In this document: one piece after another, positions 1 through 5,536 of the stretch
How positions within the stretch are numbered: position 1 is the first letter of the stretch
Layout: each line of letters opens with the position of its first letter
Assembly (NCBI GenBank): GCA_020851835.1
Contig: JADZBZ010000468.1
Span: 1 to 7,312 of the forward strand
DNA: 7,312 nucleotides
Source: Acidobacteriota bacterium
Lineage (GTDB): Bacteria; Acidobacteriota; Vicinamibacteria; Vicinamibacterales; UBA2999
Direction: 5' to 3'
The notes under the pieces: model-generated
What the model was told of the DNA's origin: nothing
The model's input: the letters and a program-made list of their open reading frames with translations, nothing else
Databases searched by the model: none
Program-made: the position numbers and the translations under genes

Positions 1-1
1 C

Positions 2-673
2 GGCCTGGCCAACTCGTCGGGCCTGGTGGGCCGCCGCTACATGGCGCACCTGGCGACGATGATGCAGGGGTTCCATCCGCTGCGGCCGAACGACACGGTG
101 TTCCAGAAGACCGTGGCGATCAACGACTACTACTTCCGCGGGCCCGACACGCCGTATCCGCTCGGCCACATCCAGTCGCAGGGCCGCACTCACGGCATCA
201 TGGCCAAGGTCGTGGGCGACACCCTCGTTCCCGGTATCCCCCTGCGCGCCTACGACGCCTGGGTGTCGCGTGGGGTGGACTGGCTGGTGATGTCAGAGGA
301 TCTGCCGCATGCCGACAACCGCGTGACGGTGGATCGGGAGGGGCGCATCCAGTTGCACTACCGGCCCAACAATCTCAGCGCGCACCGGCGGCTGGTGGGC
401 GAGACGCGGCGCATGCTGCGGCGCCTCGGGTTCTGGAAGGTGATGACTCACTCGCACAAGAGCCGGAACACCACGCACCAGTGCGGGACGCTCTGCTTCG
501 GTACCGACCCGGCCACCTCGGTGCTCGACCCGTGGTGCCGCGCCTACGACGTGGAGAACCTCTTCGTCGTGGACGCCTCGTTCTTCCCCTCGTCGGCCGC
601 CGTCAATCCCGCACTGACCATCATCGCGCAGGCCCTGCGCGTCGCCGATTACATCGCGGGAGCGGACCACTAG
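2..673 (+). CDS. GMC-family FAD oxidoreductase, C-terminal part (5' truncated)
   Basis: This is the C-terminal 223 residues of a glucose-methanol-choline (GMC) oxidoreductase. The family uses FAD to oxidise alcohols, sugars or sterol-like substrates. The reading frame is open from the window edge, so the GTG at 26 is not a true start. The N-terminal FAD-binding Rossmann part lies outside the window. The visible end carries the GMC C-terminal signature. The active-site His is encoded at 476-478 in the motif THQCGT, and the partner Asn at 605-607 in AVNPALTI, 43 residues later, which is the usual spacing. Between them lies the FAD-contact stretch NLFVVDASFFPSS. The stop is TAG at 671-673. The gene converges on the MFS permease, leaving 39 bp between stops. 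The substrate cannot be deduced; family assignment is secure, specificity is not. Confidence 0.93.
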   Translation, partial: GLANSSGLVGRRYMAHLATMMQGFHPLRPNDTVFQKTVAINDYYFRGPDTPYPLGHIQSQGRTHGIMAKVVGDTLVPGIPLRAYDAWVSRGVDWLVMSEDLPHADNRVTVDREGRIQLHYRPNNLSAHRRLVGETRRMLRRLGFWKVMTHSHKSRNTTHQCGTLCFGTDPATSVLDPWCRAYDVENLFVVDASFFPSSAAVNPALTIIAQALRVADYIAGADH

Positions 674-682
674 TGACACTAG
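670..682. repeat. Perfect 6-1-6 palindrome across the GMC stop codon
   Basis: The sequence ctagtg-a-cactag is a perfect inverted repeat with a one-base centre that includes the GMC stop codon. It could be part of a transcript end or a protein site. As RNA it could form only a 4-bp stem with a 5-base loop, so it is a weak structure. Function is unproven. Confidence 0.3.
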
Positions 683-699
683 AGGGCGCCGTACGCCTC
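682..699. terminator. Weak hairpin between convergent genes
   Basis: GAG-g-GCG / CGC-CTC forms a 6-bp stem with one bulged G and a 5-base loop, in the 39-bp gap between two converging genes. The position suits a bidirectional transcript end. There is no T-tract on either side, so an intrinsic terminator is only a possibility. Confidence 0.25.
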
Positions 700-712
700 C
701 GGCGACGGGCCC

Positions 713-2239
713 TTACCGCCCGACGATCTGACCGACGAGCGCCAGCGTGTTGTAGACGCCCCACGACAGTGGCAGCCCGACTGCGATCCAGGCAGCCGTG
801 ACGAGGCCCCAGTGGCTGGCCGGCGTGCTGCCGCCCATGGCGGCGATCGCGACACGGGCCGGCGCCGCTGGCGGCGGCGCTGGAGGGCCGGAGGGCGCTA
901 CCGTCACGAACCGGTCGTCGGGCACGGGCCTCACGGCCAGGTTACACAGCAGGCCCACCGCGAGGAATCCGACGAGCACCCACATCGTGAACGTGTAGGC
1001 GTCCGCCGGTGCAACCCCGCGGCCGATCTGGAACTCGCGGATGTAGTTCACCAGCACCGGCCCGAGGATGCCGGCCGTGGACCAGGCGGTGAGGATGCGG
1101 CCGTGGATGGCGCCCACGAACGTCACGCCGAACAGGTCGGCGAGATACGCGGGAATGGTGGCGAAGCCGCCGCCGTACATGGTGAGGATGAGGCAGAAGA
1201 TCGCGACGAAGATCGCGAGGCTCCCGGTGCGTCCGGCAAACGGCACGCTGGCGTACAGCAGCATCCCGAGCGCGAAGAACACCGTGTAGGTGGGTTTGCG
1301 CCCGATCCGATCGGACAGCGACGCCCAGGCGATGCGGCCGACGATGTTGAAGAGGCTGAGGAGGCCAGCAAAGCCTGCGGCTGCCGATGCGCTGACACGC
1401 CCTTCGAAGACCTCCTGCAGCATCGGTGAGGCCATGCCCAGGACACCGATACCGGCGCTGACGTTGAGGCACAGCACCGCCCAGAGGAGCCAGAACTGGC
1501 GGGTGGTCCAGGCGGCACTGGCCGGCACCGCGCGCACGGCCTCGGACGTCACCTCGCCCGGGGGCGGCGTCCATCCGGCCGGCGTCCAGGCCGGCGGCGG
1601 CAGGCGGTAGGCGAGCGCGCCGGCCATCATGGCCGCGAAGTAGAGTGCGCCCATCACGGCGAAGGTCTCCCAGACGCCCACCGAGGCCGGGGTCTGGAAA
1701 TAGCGCATGAGAAGGTCGGCCAGCGGCGTGCCAATCATGGCGCCGCCGCCGAAGCCCATGATGGCCAGCCCGGTGGCCATGCCTCGGCGATCCGGAAACC
1801 ACTTGATGAGTGTCGAGACGGGGGAGATGTAGCCCAGGCCGAGCCCGCAGCCGCCAATCACGCCCGAACCGAACCAGAGCAGCCACACCTCGTGCAGCCA
1901 GATGCCAAGCGCCGAAATGAAGAACCCGCCCCCCCAGCAGCAGGCGGCCACCACACCCGCCTTGCGCGGTCCCTCGCGCTCGAGCCACGGACCGAAGGCC
2001 GCGGCCGACGAGCCGAGCATCACGAAGAACAGCGTGAACATCCAGCCGAGCGTGCTGATGCGCCAGTCGCCAGGGGCCGATTCGGTAATGCCGATCGCCC
2101 GGCTCAGCGGCAGCCAGAACACGCTGAAGCCATAGGCCATCCCGATCGACAGGTGGATGGCCAGGGCGGCGGGGGGCACCAGCCACCGGTTGTAGCCGGG
2201 GGCCGCCACGATGCGGTCTCTGGAGAGAAAGGAGGTCAA
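713..2239 (-). CDS. OFA-family (oxalate/formate antiporter-like) MFS permease with extra C-terminal TM segment
   Basis: This is a 508-residue inner-membrane secondary transporter of the major facilitator superfamily, closest in style to the OFA group. Family hallmarks are NRWLVPPAALAIHL then SIGMAYGFSVFWLPLS in TM1 (about residues 18-45), LIKWFPDRRGMATGLAIMGF (144-163), and the loop motif LSDRIGRKP (308-316), with the weaker N-half copy GPWLEREGPRK (83-93). About 12 membrane segments end near residue 433. A Pro/Ala-rich linker (about 449-463) follows, then one more hydrophobic segment (about 478-505). The start is a TTG at 2239-2237, chosen because the family N-terminus follows at once; no good ribosome binding site precedes it, and the in-frame GTG at 2209 is an alternative. 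The stop is TAA at 715-713. The gene diverges from the VOC gene across 85 bp. The substrate is probably a small organic acid, but this cannot be read from the sequence. Confidence 0.92.
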   Translation of the reverse strand: MTSFLSRDRIVAAPGYNRWLVPPAALAIHLSIGMAYGFSVFWLPLSRAIGITESAPGDWRISTLGWMFTLFFVMLGSSAAAFGPWLEREGPRKAGVVAACCWGGGFFISALGIWLHEVWLLWFGSGVIGGCGLGLGYISPVSTLIKWFPDRRGMATGLAIMGFGGGAMIGTPLADLLMRYFQTPASVGVWETFAVMGALYFAAMMAGALAYRLPPPAWTPAGWTPPPGEVTSEAVRAVPASAAWTTRQFWLLWAVLCLNVSAGIGVLGMASPMLQEVFEGRVSASAAAGFAGLLSLFNIVGRIAWASLSDRIGRKPTYTVFFALGMLLYASVPFAGRTGSLAIFVAIFCLILTMYGGGFATIPAYLADLFGVTFVGAIHGRILTAWSTAGILGPVLVNYIREFQIGRGVAPADAYTFTMWVLVGFLAVGLLCNLAVRPVPDDRFVTVAPSGPPAPPPAAPARVAIAAMGGSTPASHWGLVTAAWIAVGLPLSWGVYNTLALVGQIVGR

Positions 2240-2247
2240 GGCGGGCC

Positions 2248-2253
2248 ATGATA
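2248..2253 (-). promoter_or_regulatory. Possible -10 element for the MFS gene
   Basis: The minus strand reads TATCAT, five of six matches to TATAAT, ending 8 bases before the proposed TTG start. No convincing -35 element lies 17 bases upstream. If used, the transcript would begin almost at the start codon. This is a weak call based on position and match only. Confidence 0.25.
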
Positions 2254-2312
2254 ACGCGGGTGGTGCTGTGGGCCCCGGTCGGGAGGTACGCGGCCCCCGG
2301 TCGCGACCTTGC

Positions 2313-2318
2313 TACTAT
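2313..2318 (+). promoter_or_regulatory. Candidate leaderless -10 element (TACTAT) for the VOC gene
   Basis: TACTAT fits the TANNNT form of a -10 box and sits six bases before the ATG at 2325. Transcription would therefore start at or next to the A of the start codon. The bases before the ATG (cggcag) contain no Shine-Dalgarno sequence, which fits leaderless translation. No clear -35 hexamer is seen, so the call rests on the spacing and the absent ribosome binding site. Confidence 0.35.
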
Positions 2319-2324
2319 CGGCAG

Positions 2325-2858
2325 ATGCGCGTTCGCTCGTTCAGCCACGTCGGGCTCACCGTCTCGGATTTCAACAAGGCCGTCCAGTTCTACTGGGAGG
2401 TCTTCGGTTGTCCGCTGGTTGGCGTGGCCGACACGCCGCCCGAGCGCGTGCGGGCCTTCTTCGGCGTCGACGCGCCCGCGCCGTCCTGCAAGATCGGCTG
2501 GATTCGCGTGTCCGGCGGCGGCGTGCTCGAGATCTTCCATTTCGAGCCGCGCCAGGTGGCGGCCCCGATTCCCTGGAACCGCGTGGGACTGACGCACTTC
2601 TCGTTCAACGTCACCAACCTGCCGCGGTGGCACGACTACCTGGCGAGCAAGGGCGTGGAGATCGTCAGCCCGCCCGAGCGCTCACCCCGCGGCCACTCTT
2701 TCTTCTTCGTCCGGGACTTCGACGGCAACCTGATCGAACTGATGGACCTCGGCTACATGTACCACGTGCTCGGATGGTTGGGGGCACTGGGCGGGTGGCT
2801 GTTCCGGCGGGGCATGTATAAGGAGTACTACGCACCGGCCGCCGGGCAGATCCGGTAA
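2325..2858 (+). CDS. VOC superfamily protein (glyoxalase / extradiol dioxygenase fold)
   Basis: This is a 177-residue cytoplasmic protein of the vicinal oxygen chelate superfamily, whose members bind one divalent metal and act as lyases, dioxygenases, epimerases or resistance proteins. Two beta-alpha-beta-beta-beta modules are visible. The first starts FSHVGLTVSDFNKAVQFYWE and the second THFSFNVTNLPRWHDYL. All four expected metal ligands are present: H8, E69 (in VLEIFHFE), H91 (in LTHFSF) and E138 (in GNLIELMD), so an active metal enzyme is likely. The ATG at 2325 is chosen because the fold begins six residues later; the frame is open further upstream but that part encodes low-quality sequence overlapping the permease gene. 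Residues 143-177 form a hydrophobic tail, rich in Trp and Gly and then basic and aromatic, outside the usual fold. The stop is TAA. The exact substrate is unknown. Confidence 0.9.
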   Translation: MRVRSFSHVGLTVSDFNKAVQFYWEVFGCPLVGVADTPPERVRAFFGVDAPAPSCKIGWIRVSGGGVLEIFHFEPRQVAAPIPWNRVGLTHFSFNVTNLPRWHDYLASKGVEIVSPPERSPRGHSFFFVRDFDGNLIELMDLGYMYHVLGWLGALGGWLFRRGMYKEYYAPAAGQIR

Positions 2859-2950
2859 CAATTACCCGGCCGTCGGGTAAGTCCTGCCCGATCGCGCGAG
2901 CCGTCTCGGCCCCTGGGGCGTCACGCCGAGTTCCTTTCGTGCGTTACCGG
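2852..2950. repeat. Four copies of a TTACC(C)G element between VOC stop and sigma-54 promoter
   Basis: The element occurs as ccggtaa (2852-2858, reverse, overlapping the VOC stop), ttacccg (2862-2868, forward), cgggtaa (2874-2880, reverse) and ttaccgg (2944-2950, forward). The middle pair forms a perfect 7-bp inverted repeat with a 5-bp spacer, centred about 120 bp before the predicted transcription start. The outer copies match each other as 8-bp inverted sequences (ccggtaac and gttaccgg). The layout suits binding of a dimeric activator upstream of the sigma-54 promoter. The central palindrome could also act as a transcript-end hairpin, but no T-tract follows it. Confidence 0.4.
2905..2940 (+). 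terminator. Terminator-like hairpin after the VOC gene
   Basis: CTCGGC (2905-2910) pairs with GCCGAG (2925-2930) around a 14-base loop, and ttcctttcgt follows directly. This resembles a weak intrinsic terminator for the VOC transcript, insulating the next gene. The interrupted T-tract and long loop keep confidence low. A smaller palindrome ggcgt-c-acgcc (2917-2927) lies inside and would compete with this fold. Confidence 0.3.
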
Positions 2951-2966
2951 CTCGCCTGTCTCAACT

Positions 2967-2983
2967 TGGCATGCTTTCTGCCT
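2967..2983 (+). promoter_or_regulatory. Sigma-54 (RpoN) -24/-12 promoter for the DUF1800-DUF1501 unit
   Basis: The sequence TTGGCATGCTTTCTGCCT (2966-2983) matches the consensus TGGCACG-N4-TTGCW closely. The invariant GG is at 2968-2969 and the GC at 2980-2981, separated by exactly 10 bases as sigma-54 requires. Transcription should begin near 2993, which gives an untranslated leader of about 44 bases before the ATG at 3037 and rules against the in-frame GTG at 2989. Sigma-54 promoters depend on an ATP-driven enhancer-binding activator, so this unit is probably regulated and not constitutive. The activator is not encoded in the window. Confidence 0.72.
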
Positions 2984-3036
2984 AGGCCGTGGCGCACGCG
3001 CCTGCTCCCGGGCGTGGTGTGGATGGCGACACGCGC

Positions 3037-5523
3037 ATGAACCCACCAAGAGTCTTCGAGGAATCGCGTCAGTTCGAGCCACTGCCCAGCGCACGCACGG
3101 CTCACCGGTGGGTGCAGGTCTTTGCACTTCTTGCCGGCGCTGTGCTGATCTGGAACACCCCAACCCATGCCCGCCAGGGCGTCACCCGGCGGGCGGCCGC
3201 CCATTTCCTCGAGCAGGCCACGTTCGGGCCGACAGCCGCCGACGTCGATCTGGTGATGAGCTCGGGCTACGACCAGTGGCTCAACGACCAGTTCGCCATG
3301 CCCGAGAGCCCGATGCCGGACGACCCTGACGTCAGCGACGTCCGCAACGCGCTGTTCCTGAGCATGGTCAACGGGCCGGACCAGCTCCGCCAGCGCATGA
3401 TCTTCGCTCTGAGTCAGGTGATCGTGGTCTCGGCCAATAAGAACAACCGCGGCAACGAACTCGCCCCGTGGGTCCGGCTGCTCTCCCGGAACGCGTTCGG
3501 CAACTTCCGCACGCTGCTTCGGGAGGTAACGCTCAGCCCCACCATGGGCAAGTACCTCGACCTGGTGGTGAGCCGCTGCACCCGCAACACCGCGACGTGC
3601 CCGAACGGGTCCACGACCTCGGTGCCGAACGAGAACTACGCCCGCGAGGTGCAGCAACTCTTCACAATCGGCTTGTGGGAGCTCAACCAGAACGGCACCG
3701 TGCGCCTGAACGCCTCGGGACAGCCCATTCCCACCTACACGCAGGCCACGCTCGTGGAGTACGCCAGAGCGATGACCGGCTGGGGGTATGCCTCGCCGAC
3801 CGACTTCTCGGCCGAAATGGTGCCCGTGATGACGACGGGCAGCACCCCGCAGCCGCGCTATCACGACATTGGTGCCAAGACCCTGCTGAGCGGCGTCGTC
3901 CTGCCGGCCTCGGCCAACAACACGGCGGCCCTGTACAGCGACATCGAGGGAGTCGTCGACAGCATCATGGCGCATCCCAACGTGGCGCCGTTCGTCTCGA
4001 CCCGACTGATCCGGTCGCTCGTGACGAGCAACCCGACTCCCAGCTACATCCAGCGCGTGGCGACCGTGTTCTCGGCGACCAGCGGCGACCTTCGTGCGAC
4101 GCTCACGGCGATTCTTACCGACCCCGAAGCTCGCGCGTTCACCATCACCGACGGACGGCTGAAAGACCCGATCCTCGGCATCATGGGTCTGACCCGCGCG
4201 CTCGGAATTCCGGTGAGCAACCCGGGCAACATCCAGTGGAGCTTTTCGAACCTCCTGGAACTCGTCCTCACGCCCTCCACGGTGTTCAACTTCTACAACC
4301 TGCTGACCCCGTTGCCGGGCAACGAAGCGCTGTTCGGCCCGGAGTTCGGCATCTACCCGCCGGCCCTGGCCGTCCAGCGGGCGAACTTCATCTACGGCAT
4401 CCTCTATGAGTGGTACAACAGCATCTTCGCGATGGGGACGGTGATCCCGACCTACGAGGCGCTGGCCGCCGATCCGGCGGCGCTGGTCGAGGCCGTGAAC
4501 CAGAACCTGACGTTCGGGCGGATGTCCTCCGAACTGCGGGACCTCATCACCACCGCCACGGCGGCCATTACCGACACATCGCCCAGCGGTCTGCGGGAGC
4601 GGGCTCGCGGCGCGCTCTACCTGGCGGCCATCTCCAGCGAGTACTCGGTGTATTCGGACACCTCCGTGGCGGGCGCGGCGTCGGTGCAGCCGCCGACCGG
4701 TCTGGCGGTGTCCGCCCTGACCGGGAACACCGTGTCGATCAGCTGGCGCGCCCCGCTCATCGGTCCGGCGCCCACCGGCTACGTACTCGAGGGCGGCGTC
4801 CGTCCGGGTGAAGTGCTCGCCACCATCCCGATCGGAAGCACGACGCCGACCTATTCCTTCCAGTTGCCTTCGGGCGCGTACTACCTCCGGCTGCGGACGA
4901 CAGCGGGCGCCGCCGTCAGCCGTGCTTCGAGTGAAATCCGGATTTACGTCGGGGCCACGTCGGGCCCAACCGCGCCGAAATCGTTGTCGGCATATGGCAG
5001 GGACTCATCGGTGGTGCTCAAGTGGGTCAACACCTTTGGCGGCGGCGAACCCTTCGGCATGGCGGTGGACGTCACGCAGTCGGGCGCCCGCGTAGCCAGC
5101 ATCCCGCTGCCGTTCGCCGACACCTGGAGCTACGACGCCGTGCCGCCGGGCACCTATGCGTTCACGGTGCGCGCGACCAATGGCGTCGGCACCAGCGGCT
5201 CATCGAACAGCATCACCCTCACGTTCCCCCTGAGCGGATGCTCGTCTCCGCGGTCACCCGAGGCGTTCTCCTTCGCCGCCAACGGACGAACGGTCTCGGC
5301 GTACTGGCTGGCGCCGTCCACAGGGACGACGCCGACGCGCTACACCGTGGAGGCGCGGCTGCGGAATCCCAACACCCCGATAATCGCCCTCGGGAGCTTC
5401 GTCGTCACGGCGACGACCCTTTCGAGCCCGGTCGGCCCTGGCCGCTACGAGGTGCGCGTCCGCTCGGAGAACATCTGCGGCAACAGTTCGTTCACCGGCT
5501 GGCAGTCCGTTACGGTGCCTTAG
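3037..5523 (+). CDS. Secreted DUF1800 protein with three C-terminal FN3 domains
   Basis: This 828-residue exported protein belongs to the DUF1800 family, whose biochemical role is not established. It has a long basic N-terminus, a hydrophobic core (about residues 25-39) and a likely Sec signal-peptidase site after THA at 45. The DUF1800 domain spans about 50-545. It opens with AAHFLEQATFGPTAADVDLV and carries the family motifs NYAREVQQLFTIGLWELNQN, YARAMTGWGY, HPNVAPFVSTRLIRSLV and VFNFYN. Three fibronectin type III-like domains follow at about 549-642, 643-732 and 734-828, and the protein ends there with no sorting tail. Cys181/Cys188 and Cys735/Cys814 could form disulfides outside the cytoplasm. 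The ATG at 3037 is chosen because the predicted sigma-54 start site lies after the alternative GTG at 2989; its ribosome binding site is weak. The DUF1501 gene follows after 13 bp. The FN3 modules suggest binding to a surface, polymer or partner protein. Confidence 0.93.
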   Translation: MNPPRVFEESRQFEPLPSARTAHRWVQVFALLAGAVLIWNTPTHARQGVTRRAAAHFLEQATFGPTAADVDLVMSSGYDQWLNDQFAMPESPMPDDPDVSDVRNALFLSMVNGPDQLRQRMIFALSQVIVVSANKNNRGNELAPWVRLLSRNAFGNFRTLLREVTLSPTMGKYLDLVVSRCTRNTATCPNGSTTSVPNENYAREVQQLFTIGLWELNQNGTVRLNASGQPIPTYTQATLVEYARAMTGWGYASPTDFSAEMVPVMTTGSTPQPRYHDIGAKTLLSGVVLPASANNTAALYSDIEGVVDSIMAHPNVAPFVSTRLIRSLVTSNPTPSYIQRVATVFSATSGDLRATLTAILTDPEARAFTITDGRLKDPILGIMGLTRALGIPVSNPGNIQWSFSNLLELVLTPSTVFNFYNLLTPLPGNEALFGPEFGIYPPALAVQRANFIYGILYEWYNSIFAMGTVIPTYEALAADPAALVEAVNQNLTFGRMSSELRDLITTATAAITDTSPSGLRERARGALYLAAISSEYSVYSDTSVAGAASVQPPTGLAVSALTGNTVSISWRAPLIGPAPTGYVLEGGVRPGEVLATIPIGSTTPTYSFQLPSGAYYLRLRTTAGAAVSRASSEIRIYVGATSGPTAPKSLSAYGRDSSVVLKWVNTFGGGEPFGMAVDVTQSGARVASIPLPFADTWSYDAVPPGTYAFTVRATNGVGTSGSSNSITLTFPLSGCSSPRSPEAFSFAANGRTVSAYWLAPSTGTTPTRYTVEARLRNPNTPIIALGSFVVTATTLSSPVGPGRYEVRVRSENICGNSSFTGWQSVTVP

Positions 5524-5526
5524 GAG
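5522..5526 (+). promoter_or_regulatory. Ribosome binding site of the DUF1501 gene inside the upstream stop codon
   Basis: AGGAG overlaps the TAG stop of the DUF1800 gene and lies 10 bases before the ATG at 5537. A ribosome ending the first gene would sit on the binding site of the second, which suggests translational coupling and confirms the chosen start. Confidence 0.75.
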
Positions 5527-5536
5527 CAGCCGAATC

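Noticed and set aside
2211..2324. Extension of the VOC protein upstream to 2211
   Set aside because: The added residues are low-complexity, overlap the 5' end of the divergent permease gene, and precede a clear fold start just after the ATG at 2325.
942..2633. A 563-codon open frame on the minus strand covering the permease gene and running into the VOC gene
   Set aside because: It is out of frame with the permease, rich in Arg, His, Gly and Pro, has no recognisable domain, and overlaps two well-supported genes. It is a by-product of high GC content.
2989..3036. An upstream GTG start for the DUF1800 protein adding 16 residues
   Set aside because: The predicted sigma-54 transcript starts near 2993, after this codon, no ribosome binding site precedes it, and the added residues would lengthen an already long signal-peptide N-terminus.
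2859..3036. A small protein or RNA gene in the intergenic region
   Set aside because: No short frame with a ribosome binding site stands out, and the visible structure is better explained by regulatory repeats, a hairpin and the sigma-54 promoter.
2944..3975. A 343-codon minus-strand open frame opposite the DUF1800 gene
   Set aside because: Low-complexity composition rich in Arg, Gly, His and Val, no domain, and it would run through the sigma-54 promoter region. It is opposite strongly conserved coding sequence.
3468..4409. A 313-codon plus-strand open frame inside the DUF1800 gene
   Set aside because: It is a frame-shifted reading of the DUF1800 domain with skewed Arg/His/Pro content and no motif of its own.
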